From Steroidobacteraceae bacterium (GTDB lineage Bacteria > Pseudomonadota > Gammaproteobacteria > Steroidobacterales > Steroidobacteraceae), in contig JAFMJH010000014.1 in NCBI GenBank assembly GCA_017853555.1, positions 1 through 48,696 on the forward strand: a DNA stretch of 48,696 nt. The letters run 5' to 3'. The position numbers were made by a program, and so were the translations under genes. Below, piece by piece: positions 36,796 to 44,388 of the stretch (position 1 is its first letter; each line of letters opens with the position of its first letter). The notes beneath the pieces were generated by a model that ran no database searches, was not told where the DNA came from, and saw only the letters and a list, made by a program, of their open reading frames with translations.

Positions 36796-37356
36796 TCAGC
36801 GTTGCCTCAAGGCGGCCGCGAGCAACAAACGCGCTTTTTCCCAATCGCGCCGCACAGTGCGTTCGGTGACGCCGAGCGCCTCGGCAATCTCGGTCTCTTT
36901 CATGCCTCCGAAGTAGCGCATCTCGACGACGCGGGCGAGGCGATTGTCGAGCCGCGCGAGTTGCTGCAAAGCTTCGTGTACATCCAGGATTTCTTCTTCG
37001 CCGCAGCTGCCGATCTGCTCGCGCACATCGGTGCTCAACGTGACGTGCGCCGCATCGCCGCCGCGCCGTTCAGCGTTACGCGAGCGCGCGATGTCGACGA
37101 TGATGGAACGCATGACCTGCGCCCCGTAGGCCAGGAAATGCGCACGATCTTTGGGGGTCAGCCGGCCGGCGCCGCTGAATTTGAGATAGCACTCGTGCAC
37201 CAGGATCGTGGTGTCGAGCAGGGTGTTGCGTTGATGCGGAGCGAGTCGTGCGTGCGCGATGCGTCGCAATTGCGGGTAGAGAACATCGAACAGATCGTCG
37301 AACGCACGCTGATCGCCTTCGCGCGCTTTGGCGAGCAGGACGGTGATGTCACCCAT
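36796..37356 (-). CDS. ECF-type sigma-70 factor (TIGR02999-like)
   Basis: 186 residues with sigma regions 2 and 4 only. Region 2 contains FDDLFDVLYPQLRRIA, LVHECYLKF and FLAYGAQVMRSIIVDIAR; region 4 contains LARVVEMRYFGGMKETEIAEALGVTERTVRRDWEKARLLL with the DNA-reading helix. The length and motifs fit the TIGR02999 group found beside Ser/Thr kinases in Xanthomonad-like bacteria. No anti-sigma gene is adjacent, so kinase-dependent control is the likely mechanism. The ATG at 37356 fits the family start; an upstream ATG at 37389 adds an unlikely tail. Confidence 0.9.
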   Translation of the reverse strand: MGDITVLLAKAREGDQRAFDDLFDVLYPQLRRIAHARLAPHQRNTLLDTTILVHECYLKFSGAGRLTPKDRAHFLAYGAQVMRSIIVDIARSRNAERRGGDAAHVTLSTDVREQIGSCGEEEILDVHEALQQLARLDNRLARVVEMRYFGGMKETEIAEALGVTERTVRRDWEKARLLLAAALRQR

Positions 37357-37422
37357 GCCCCGAGCATACCGAGGCCCATGCCCCGGCAAGCCCGAGATGA
37401 ATCCGTATCGGCAGGTTCGAGG

Positions 37423-37773
37423 TCAGGCGAGCGCCGTGACCTGAATCTCCACTTTGTATTCGGGTGCGGCGAGCGCCGCCTCGATGGTGGCGCGCGCCGG
37501 CTTGGCATCGGCCGGCACCCACGCGTCCCAGCTGCGATTCATCGCCGCGAAGTCGGAAATCCGGGCGAGAAACACGTTGGCGCTCAGAATTTTGCGCTTG
37601 TCGGACCCGGCGGCGGCGAGCAGACGGTCGATTTCGGCGAGTACCTGGCGCGTTTGATCTTCGACGTCGCGCGCAGGATCGGGAGCCACCTGCCCCGCCA
37701 GAAACACGAAGCCATTGGCGATGACGGCCTGCGACATGCGGGCACCGGACTCGATACGACGTATGGAACTCAT
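37423..37773 (-). CDS. RidA/YjgF-family enamine/imine deaminase
   Basis: 116 residues. RidA signatures include SQAVIANGFVFLAGQVA, DVEDQTRQVLAEIDRLLAAAGS and the C-terminal ARATIEAAL with the conserved active-site Arg. RidA proteins remove reactive enamines such as 2-aminoacrylate. This one lacks some canonical RidA positions and may belong to a Rid2-7 subgroup with unknown substrate. The ATG at 37773 is chosen over an ATG at 37821. It lies 66 nt upstream of the sigma gene on the same strand. Confidence 0.88.
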   Translation of the reverse strand: MSSIRRIESGARMSQAVIANGFVFLAGQVAPDPARDVEDQTRQVLAEIDRLLAAAGSDKRKILSANVFLARISDFAAMNRSWDAWVPADAKPARATIEAALAAPEYKVEIQVTALA

Positions 37774-37851
37774 GGGTTTGATCCTGAACGATGACGTGGA
37801 CGGCGAGTCCGAGTCTAACATTCGGCTGTCGCACGCAAGGGCGCAGCACCG

Positions 37852-37875
37852 GCGTAAACTAACCCAACTTTACGC
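37852..37875. promoter_or_regulatory. Inverted repeat upstream of pgaB, possible operator
   Basis: GCGTAAA and TTTACGC are perfect 7-bp arms 10 nt apart, centred about 52 nt before the pgaB ATG in the ridA-pgaB divergent gap. The two-turn spacing of half-sites is typical of dimeric regulators. A TAAACT -10-like hexamer overlaps the left arm. Confidence 0.45.
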
Positions 37876-37914
37876 AAGAGTGGCCGCAAGGACGGCCCAA
37901 GAGGTTCGAACGCC

Positions 37915-39879
37915 ATGTTCTTCAGACGACTTTTCCTTACGGTCGCATTGTTGATGGCGAGCGCCTGGGCGCATGCGGAGCCGCGCCCCAACCTGACCGT
38001 GATCGGCTATCACGAAATCGCGGACGCGAAGTCGGCGCTGATCCCCGATTACGCCGTCACTCCCACCATGTTCGTGCGCCAGATCGATTGGCTGCGCAAC
38101 AACGGTTTTCATTTCGTGAGTGTCGACGATGTGCTCGCCGATCGCGCCGGACTCAAACGGCTCCCGGACAAAGCCGTGCTGCTGACGTTCGACGACGGGT
38201 ACCGCTCGGTGTACGACCACGCGTGGCCCATCCTCAAGATGTTCAAGATCCCCGCCGTCGTAGCCGTGGTCGGCAAATGGGAAGAGTCGGTCGGCACGGT
38301 CGACTTCGACGGTCACACCCATCCGCGCGACTACTTCATGACCTGGGATCATTTGCGCGAAATGACGAGCAGCGGTCTCGTCGAAGTGGCGAGCCACAGC
38401 TTCGATCAACATCGCGGCATCGTCGGCAACCCGCAAGGCAATCGCCAACCGGCGACGGTCACGCGGCAGTACGACAAGGCACGCAAGAGCTACGAGTCCG
38501 AGAGTGACTACGAGCGGCGCATGCTCGCCGACCTGAAGGCGAACAGCGACCTGATTCGCAAACACGTCGGGCGCGCGCCGCGCGTCATGGCGTGGCCTTT
38601 CGGTCGCTACAACCGCACCTTGCGCGAAGCGGCCATCCGGCTCGGCATGCCGATCGGTCTCAATCTTGAAGATGGTGCGAATACGGACAGCACGCCGCTC
38701 TGGGGCCTGCGCCGCATCCTCATCGAGCACAGCATGAATCTTTGGGATTTGAGTCGCGAAATCAAGATTCGCAACCTCAATCTCACCGACAACGATCGAC
38801 CGCAAAAAATCGCGCACGTCGATCTCGATTTCATCTACGACGAAGACGAGGCCCAGCAGGAACGCAATCTCGGTCACCTGCTCGATCGCCTCACGTGGCT
38901 CGGCGTCACGACCGTGTATTTGCAGGCGTATTCGGACCCCGATGCGAACGGCTCGGCCGATTCGGTGTATTTCCCCAATCGTCACGTACCGATGCGTGCC
39001 GATCTTTTCAACCGTGTCGCATGGCAGATTCGCACGCGTACGCAGGTCAAACGTCTGTATGCGTGGATGCCCCTGCTCGCCTGGGATTTGCCCGCAACTT
39101 CACCCGCCGCGCGCGACATGGTCGTCACTTTGCCGAGTGAAAAGCGCGGTCACTTGAACATGGGATACCGCCGACTGTCGCCCTTCTCGCCGACGGCGCG
39201 TCGCGTCATTCGCGACGTCTACGAAGATCTCGCGCGCAGCGTGCAGTTCGACGGGCTGTTGTTCCACGACGATGTCACCTTGTCCGATTACGAGGACGCA
39301 AGCACCTTCGGGCTTGCCCAATATCGCGCCTGGGGACTGCCCGGCTCGATAGAGCAGATACGCGGCAACGACGATCTGCTGGGTCGCTGGACCATCCTCA
39401 AAATCAATGCGCTCGACAATTTCGCGATGGAAATGGCCGATGTCGTGCGACTGCAGCAGCCTGCACTCGTGACGGCGCGCAATCTCTACGCACAAGTCGC
39501 GCTGAACCCGCGCGCGGAAGTCTGGTATTCACAAGCGTACGAGAATTCGCTCGCCCGTTACGATTTCACCGCGATCATGGCGATGCCCTACATGGAAAAC
39601 GCGCCGGACCCGAAGTCCTTCTATGCGGCGCTGGTGGAGCGCGCGAAGGAGCGACCGAACGGACTGCGTCGCACGGTGTTCGAGCTGCAAGTCGTCGATT
39701 GGCGCCACGATCAAAAGGAAATTCCGACGGACGAGCTCGTCGAGACGGTGAAAGATCTGTACAAGGCCGGCGCACTGCATGTCGGTTACTATCCGGACAT
39801 GCTGTTCGAGAATCATCCGAATCCCGCAAAAATGCGTGCGGTGTTCTCTTTGAAGGACAACAACCCCGAGGTCGATTGA
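37915..39879 (+). CDS. pgaB: Poly-beta-1,6-N-acetylglucosamine N-deacetylase
   Basis: Partially deacetylates the biofilm polysaccharide PNAG in the periplasm before export. 654 residues (E. coli 672). Signal peptide 1-21; the polysaccharide deacetylase domain has TFDDG (D93/D94) and metal His H161 and H166 in SHSFDQH. From about residue 300 the glycosyl-hydrolase-like C-terminal domain begins (AHVDLDFIYDEDEAQ, TVYLQAYSDP). E. coli PgaB is a lipoprotein, but here the signal ends AWAHA with no lipobox Cys, so it is probably soluble. pgaC follows after 3 nt; no pgaA lies upstream. Confidence 0.94.
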   Translation: MFFRRLFLTVALLMASAWAHAEPRPNLTVIGYHEIADAKSALIPDYAVTPTMFVRQIDWLRNNGFHFVSVDDVLADRAGLKRLPDKAVLLTFDDGYRSVYDHAWPILKMFKIPAVVAVVGKWEESVGTVDFDGHTHPRDYFMTWDHLREMTSSGLVEVASHSFDQHRGIVGNPQGNRQPATVTRQYDKARKSYESESDYERRMLADLKANSDLIRKHVGRAPRVMAWPFGRYNRTLREAAIRLGMPIGLNLEDGANTDSTPLWGLRRILIEHSMNLWDLSREIKIRNLNLTDNDRPQKIAHVDLDFIYDEDEAQQERNLGHLLDRLTWLGVTTVYLQAYSDPDANGSADSVYFPNRHVPMRADLFNRVAWQIRTRTQVKRLYAWMPLLAWDLPATSPAARDMVVTLPSEKRGHLNMGYRRLSPFSPTARRVIRDVYEDLARSVQFDGLLFHDDVTLSDYEDASTFGLAQYRAWGLPGSIEQIRGNDDLLGRWTILKINALDNFAMEMADVVRLQQPALVTARNLYAQVALNPRAEVWYSQAYENSLARYDFTAIMAMPYMENAPDPKSFYAALVERAKERPNGLRRTVFELQVVDWRHDQKEIPTDELVETVKDLYKAGALHVGYYPDMLFENHPNPAKMRAVFSLKDNNPEVD

Positions 39880-39882
39880 CCC

Positions 39883-41133
39883 ATGTGGCCGCGCGTCTTC
39901 GATTTCGTCTTCTACTATCCGCTCGTCATGTCGGCGCTGTGGATGGGCGGGGCGTTGCTGTTCTATTTCACGCGCGAATATCGCGAGCCGCGTTATCAGA
40001 ACCCCGTACGCCGACCCGACTCGCCGCCGGTCAGCGTGCTCATCCCCTGCTACAACGAAGGCGCCAACGTCGAAGAAACCCTGCAGCACGCCTTGGCGCT
40101 CGACTACCCGGACTTCGAGGTCATCGCGATCAACGACGGCAGCCGTGACGACACCGGCGCCGTGCTCGATCGCCTCGTCGGCACGAATCCGCGGCTGCGC
40201 GTCGTGCATCTGGCCTCGAACCAGGGCAAGGCGATGGCCCTGCAAGCCGGAGCACTGCTCGCTAAACACGAGATTTTGATCGGCATCGACGGCGACGCTT
40301 TGCTCGATCGCTACGCCGCGCACTGGATCGTGCGGCATTTCGTCGACAACCCGCGCGTGGCCGCGGTCACCGGCAATCCGCGCATCCGCAATCGCTCGAC
40401 GCTGCTCGGGCGCGTGCAGATCGGCGAGTTTTCGTCGACGGTGGGCATGATCAAGCGCGCGCAAAAGATGTTCGGCTGCATCTTCACCGTGTCCGGCGTG
40501 ATCGCGGCATTCCGCAAATCGGCCGTGCATTCGGTCGGTTACTGGAGTCCCGACATGCTGACCGAAGACATCGACATTTCCTGGAAGCTGCAGCGCGCAG
40601 GTTGGCAGATCGAGTTCGAACCGCACGCCTTGGCGTGGATCCTCACCCCGGAAACCGTCAAAGGTCTTTGGCGTCAAAGATTGCGCTGGGCGACCGGCGG
40701 CGCGCAGGTGTTCGTCAAAAACCTCGACGTGCTCGGCCACCCCCTGAGTTCACCGCTGTGGCCGCTGTTCATCGAGATGATCGCGAGCCTGATCTGGTCT
40801 TACCTGTTGTTCGCCACGCTCGTGCTGTGGGGCTACGGACTGTTGTTCCCGCCGGATCTGGTGGCCGACGAAGGCTCGCCCATGTGGCCAGGGTCCGCAG
40901 GCGAAATCCTGAGCACGGTCTGTTTGCTGCAGTTCGCGCTCGGCGTCTGGTTGGACGGCCGCTACGATCGGGGGCTAGGGCGCAATTACTATTGGCTGAT
41001 CTGGTACCCACTCGTGTTCTGGGTCATCCATTTCTCGGCAACCGTCGTCGCCTACCCGCGCGTTTTGTTGCGGCGTCGCAACAAACGGGCCCGTTGGATC
41101 AGCCCGGATCGCGGTATCCGCCCACCGGATTGA
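39883..41133 (+). CDS. pgaC: Poly-beta-1,6-N-acetylglucosamine synthase (GT2)
   Basis: Processive inner-membrane glycosyltransferase that polymerises UDP-GlcNAc. 416 residues (E. coli 441). N-terminal transmembrane helix (about 12-30), GT2 domain with VSVLIPCYNEG, NDGSRDD, the DGD metal motif (136-138), TED (227-229) and QRLRW (265-269), then C-terminal membrane helices. All catalytic motifs are intact. Coupled to pgaB by a 3-nt gap; pgaD follows after 58 nt. Confidence 0.95.
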   Translation: MWPRVFDFVFYYPLVMSALWMGGALLFYFTREYREPRYQNPVRRPDSPPVSVLIPCYNEGANVEETLQHALALDYPDFEVIAINDGSRDDTGAVLDRLVGTNPRLRVVHLASNQGKAMALQAGALLAKHEILIGIDGDALLDRYAAHWIVRHFVDNPRVAAVTGNPRIRNRSTLLGRVQIGEFSSTVGMIKRAQKMFGCIFTVSGVIAAFRKSAVHSVGYWSPDMLTEDIDISWKLQRAGWQIEFEPHALAWILTPETVKGLWRQRLRWATGGAQVFVKNLDVLGHPLSSPLWPLFIEMIASLIWSYLLFATLVLWGYGLLFPPDLVADEGSPMWPGSAGEILSTVCLLQFALGVWLDGRYDRGLGRNYYWLIWYPLVFWVIHFSATVVAYPRVLLRRRNKRARWISPDRGIRPPD

Positions 41134-41191
41134 TCTGACCCCTGCCCCCCTTCGCAGGCTGGTCTGGCTCGGGTAACATCGTCGGCCCTTT

Positions 41192-41599
41192 ATGTCCGAT
41201 CCCATCATCATCGATGCCCGTCGCCATCTGCGTTGGTACCAGCGCTTGGCGTCCAGTTCGACTGCCGCAGTCCTGTGGGCGATGTGGGCATGGCTGTGGC
41301 TTCCGTTGCAGCATCGGCACGCGCAGAACTTGCAACTCGAAGAATCGTCGTTCGAGCTCGTGAAGTTGTCGTCGATGCTGCTGGCAACGGCGTGGTTGCT
41401 CGCGCTTTGGACCGCGCGCAAGCAAGCCAAGCCGGCGGTCGCCAATCGCTTCCTCGGCGCGCCCGCGGTCGAGCTCCCATCCTACGCAGCGCATTTCGGG
41501 TTGCCCGAAGCCGAACTCGCCCGCGGTCTGCGCAGCAGCAAAGTCATCGTGCACCACGACGACTCGGGTCGCATCGTCTCCCTCGACGCGCAAGACTGA
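41192..41599 (+). CDS. pgaD: PgaD-like accessory membrane protein
   Basis: 135 residues (E. coli PgaD 137). Two transmembrane helices at about 23-40 and 56-72, separated by a short loop, with a cytoplasmic tail, as in PgaD. In E. coli PgaD binds PgaC and both sense cyclic di-GMP. Sequence conservation in this family is low; the call rests on the DPIIIDARRHLRWYQR start, topology, length and place after pgaC. Confidence 0.85.
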   Translation: MSDPIIIDARRHLRWYQRLASSSTAAVLWAMWAWLWLPLQHRHAQNLQLEESSFELVKLSSMLLATAWLLALWTARKQAKPAVANRFLGAPAVELPSYAAHFGLPEAELARGLRSSKVIVHHDDSGRIVSLDAQD

Positions 41600-41638
41600 T
41601 CTCGACGCGGCACGCGTCTTTCCCGTGAGCTCATGTGC

Positions 41639-41664
41639 GGCTAGGATGGCTTCCCATCCCAGCC
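41639..41664. other. Strong hairpin in the pgaD-cyclase gap
   Basis: GGCTAGGATGG and CCATCCCAGCC pair over 10 bp with one A-C mismatch around a CTTC tetraloop, ending 16 nt before the cyclase ATG. No T-run follows. It may terminate the pga transcript, or occlude the cyclase ribosome-binding site. Confidence 0.5.
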
Positions 41665-41680
41665 TAGTTGAGCCGTCACC

Positions 41681-42763
41681 ATGGCCAAGTTTTCGGTCGC
41701 ACACATCCGCAGCAACGGCGTGGACCTGATCCTGTTTCCCGTCTCGCCGGAGATCACCGGATTGAGCCCGACGGATCAAGCCACGGTTCTCAAGCAAGCG
41801 CAATCGATTTGCCGCTCGGCCGGCCTTGCCGGCGAAACGATTCCCGTGTGGCAAACGGCAACCGGCGTGAAATTTTTCGCGCACGAGCGTTTTCACCAGA
41901 TTCTGCGCGGCCACCTCACGCCGGAGTTTCTGAAGGCGAACCTCAACAAGGAGATCAACGCACCGCAGATCACGGGCAATCTCGCGCGTCTTCTGGGCGA
42001 CGTCGCCTCGCACGGCATCGGCATGAGCAGCGCCCTGCAGAGTGCGCCGCCGCAAGCTGCCGCAACGAGCGCCGGTGCGGGCGCCGCGGCGAGTCAGAGC
42101 TCCTCGTTGCCGTCGATCTTCGGACGCGCGCGCGGCGACTATCCGATACGCGTCGTCACGCTGTTGTTCACCGACGTGGTGGGTTCAACCAAGCTCAAAC
42201 AAGTGCATGGCGACACGCGCGCACTCGAAGTGATGAACCTGCACCACGCGATGGTCCGTCGCTTGCTCGCGCAATCGGCGACCGGCGAAGAAGTTTCGAC
42301 GTCGGGCGACTCGTTTTTCCTGGTGTTCGGGACGCCGTCCGAGGCCGTGACGTTCGCATTGCAGGTACAAGCGAATTTGCGTGATATCGACCAAACCGAC
42401 GGCGTACGTATCCAGGATCGAATCGGCATCCACTGCGGCGAGGTGTACGCCGACGCAGCCAAAGTGGCGGGCAAAACCTTCGACTTCAACGGCATCAACG
42501 TCGACACCGCGGCGCGCGTGCAATCGCTCGCGACCGCCGATCAAATTCTGATGACGCGCTTCGCCTTCGACAACGCGCACCTGACGCTCAAAGGCCACGA
42601 AATCCCGGACGTGGGGCACCTGACCTGGCGAAATTACGGGCTGTACGAAGTCAAAGGCGTGTCACAACCGATCGAGATCTGCGAGGTCGGCGAAACCGGT
42701 CGCGCCAACCTCAAGGCCCCGCCGGACGCCGAAAAAGCGCACCGCGTCGTCGAGAAACGCTGA
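41681..42763 (+). CDS. Class III adenylate/guanylate cyclase
   Basis: 360 residues. The N-terminal 115 residues (VAHIRSNGVDLILFPVS start) match no domain I know; an Ala/Ser linker (120-145) leads to a class III cyclase domain (about 155-340). Metal Asp residues are D165 in LLFTDVVGST and D210 in STSGDSFF. The transition-state Arg R279 is present in VDTAAR, but the usual Asn there is Asp (D275), and the purine-reading Lys position before SGD is Ser. It may be a cAMP or cGMP synthase with altered activity. No membrane segment. It follows pgaD by 81 nt on the same strand. Confidence 0.88.
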   Translation: MAKFSVAHIRSNGVDLILFPVSPEITGLSPTDQATVLKQAQSICRSAGLAGETIPVWQTATGVKFFAHERFHQILRGHLTPEFLKANLNKEINAPQITGNLARLLGDVASHGIGMSSALQSAPPQAAATSAGAGAAASQSSSLPSIFGRARGDYPIRVVTLLFTDVVGSTKLKQVHGDTRALEVMNLHHAMVRRLLAQSATGEEVSTSGDSFFLVFGTPSEAVTFALQVQANLRDIDQTDGVRIQDRIGIHCGEVYADAAKVAGKTFDFNGINVDTAARVQSLATADQILMTRFAFDNAHLTLKGHEIPDVGHLTWRNYGLYEVKGVSQPIEICEVGETGRANLKAPPDAEKAHRVVEKR

Positions 42764-42776
42764 GCGGCAGAAACGT

Positions 42777-43220
42777 CTAGCGGTGCGGCGTCATGTCACG
42801 CCAGGCGTCACGACGTTCGAGATCCGCGCAGGCGTACGCGGTGTTGAGCAGAACTTCGCTTGATCCATAAGGCTGCTCACGCAACAACTTCTGTATGCGC
42901 GCCTCGGCGCCCGCGTTGAGGCGCATTTTTTCGTCGCCTCGCGAAAAATCGCTGACGACGCGATCCTCGAGGGTCGATCGAACACCCTCCAAGCCCTTGC
43001 CGATCACCCCGGTCTTTTCACCCAAGCCCGAATATCGCTGCTGGGCGAGGGTCACCGCTTTGTAGCAAAGGATCTGCACCTGCAATCGGTCGCCGTCGAG
43101 ACTCAGCGTCTCGCCCCAACTGCGCGGCAAACCGTCCGTCGGAGTCGCCTCGCGCGCGCATCCTGCCATCAATGCGCCGATGATCACTGTCGCGGTCAAT
43201 GCGCTGCACGCGCGACTCAA
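42777..43220 (-). CDS. Small lipoprotein of unknown function (fliA operon, second)
   Basis: 147 residues if started at TTG 43220, which overlaps the stop of the preceding lipoprotein gene as TTGA. No in-frame ATG or GTG lies before the signal sequence. A short basic start (MSRACS) and hydrophobic core lead to lipobox LMAGC with C21 as the lipid-acceptor. The mature part is mostly helical with two further Cys (52, 131) and an ILCYKAVTLAQQRYS segment. No family recognised. It is the last gene of the flagellar operon and converges with the cyclase gene. The start codon is the weakest point. Confidence 0.72.
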   Translation of the reverse strand: MSRACSALTATVIIGALMAGCAREATPTDGLPRSWGETLSLDGDRLQVQILCYKAVTLAQQRYSGLGEKTGVIGKGLEGVRSTLEDRVVSDFSRGDEKMRLNAGAEARIQKLLREQPYGSSEVLLNTAYACADLERRDAWRDMTPHR

Positions 43221-43672
43221 CGCGACACCTCGACCACCGGCCCGGACAATTCGGGACGAACGAAATAGGTCACCGTCGCATCGACGGTCTGACCGCCGTT
43301 GAAGTCGATGGTGTAGTGGACTTTGGCCTTGCAAGATCGCAACGCGACCGTACTGTCGCTGAAACTCGGAACCACGGAATCGACCTTGGCGGTCGTGATT
43401 TCGGCGGCCCATGATTTGCAGGCCTGCAAGCAGGCATCCGAGTGTGCCGCGTCGCCGTCGCAGGCGGCCTTCAACTGCGGCACTTCCGCGTTCAATTTTC
43501 GTTCGCATTGATAAGCGAGGTCGCGCTCGGCGCCGCGTTCCGTGAAGTCGACGACTTGTGCGATCACGCGAGAATCGTCGCAACTGACCTTGCTGCTGCA
43601 ACCGGCGATCAATGCCATCGCCGCGAGGACGATCGAGGAAACACCCAGCCTTGAGAGCCGGTCGCCGGTCAT
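43217..43672 (-). CDS. Small Cys-rich lipoprotein of unknown function (fliA operon, first)
   Basis: 151 residues. Signal peptide with lipobox LIAGC (C25). The mature part has six more Cys (31, 56, 71, 81, 85, 114), enough for three disulfides in the periplasm. The centre is helical and the end is beta-rich (VHYTIDFNGGQTVDATVTYFV). The ATG at 43672 overlaps the fliA stop by 4 nt, so it is translationally coupled to the flagellar sigma factor. No family recognised. Location suggests a motility-linked envelope role, which is inference. Confidence 0.8.
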   Translation of the reverse strand: MTGDRLSRLGVSSIVLAAMALIAGCSSKVSCDDSRVIAQVVDFTERGAERDLAYQCERKLNAEVPQLKAACDGDAAHSDACLQACKSWAAEITTAKVDSVVPSFSDSTVALRSCKAKVHYTIDFNGGQTVDATVTYFVRPELSGPVVEVSR

Positions 43673-44388
43673 GCCTTGCGGGCACCATTCAGGTTGATGC
43701 GCAACTTGCCGGCGATGGCGGTGAGCAATTGACTGACCCGTGATTCGCTGACGTCGAGCACCGCACCGATTTCCTTGAGCGTGAGTTCTTCATCGTAATA
43801 TAGCGCGACGATCAGTTTTTCGCGCTCGTTCAGCGCAGCGATGCCGGCGCGGATATGCTCGAAGATCTGCTGCTGATCGACCCGCTCTTCCGGCGTCGCC
43901 TCTTCGCTCGCAAACTCGATGTCCTCGAGCGCCGCGGATTCGGCCAAACCCTGATTTCGACCGCGCAGCTTGTGGTAGCGGGCGACGTCCATGCCGAGTT
44001 CGGCCGCGATCTGCTTGTGCGTTGCCGGCGCGCCCGTTTCATTGGCGATGCGGGTTTCGGCCTGTCGCGCCTGCACGGCAACCTTGACCGTACTGCGCGG
44101 TGCCCACGAGGCGCGGCGAATCTCGTCGAGCATCGCGCCGCGTATGCGCAACTTGGCGAAGGTTTCGAAGTCGTTGCCGCGCTCGGCATCGAAGGAATTG
44201 AGCGCCTCGATCAGCCCGATGATGCCGGCCTGGATCAAATCGTTCGGTTCGATCGCCGCCGGCAAGCGCGACCTGAAATGCGACGCGACGCGCTTGACCA
44301 GATTCAGATGCGCCGTCGGGTCATGACTGACCTTCGGCGCGGTATCTGCGCAACTAGCGACGGCTTCGTAGGAGTCGAGCGCTCTCAC
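43669..44388 (-). CDS. fliA: Flagellar sigma factor FliA (sigma-28)
   Basis: Directs transcription of late flagellar and chemotaxis genes. 239 residues (E. coli 239). Region 2 has HLNLVKRVASHFRSRLP, PNDLIQAGIIGLIEAL and FAKLRIRGAMLDEIRRASWAPRS; region 3 has HKQIAAELGM; region 4 has LTLKEIGAVLDVSESRVSQL. Overlaps fleN upstream and the first lipoprotein gene downstream by 4 nt each. No flgM anti-sigma gene is in this window. Confidence 0.96.
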   Translation of the reverse strand: MRALDSYEAVASCADTAPKVSHDPTAHLNLVKRVASHFRSRLPAAIEPNDLIQAGIIGLIEALNSFDAERGNDFETFAKLRIRGAMLDEIRRASWAPRSTVKVAVQARQAETRIANETGAPATHKQIAAELGMDVARYHKLRGRNQGLAESAALEDIEFASEEATPEERVDQQQIFEHIRAGIAALNEREKLIVALYYDEELTLKEIGAVLDVSESRVSQLLTAIAGKLRINLNGARKA

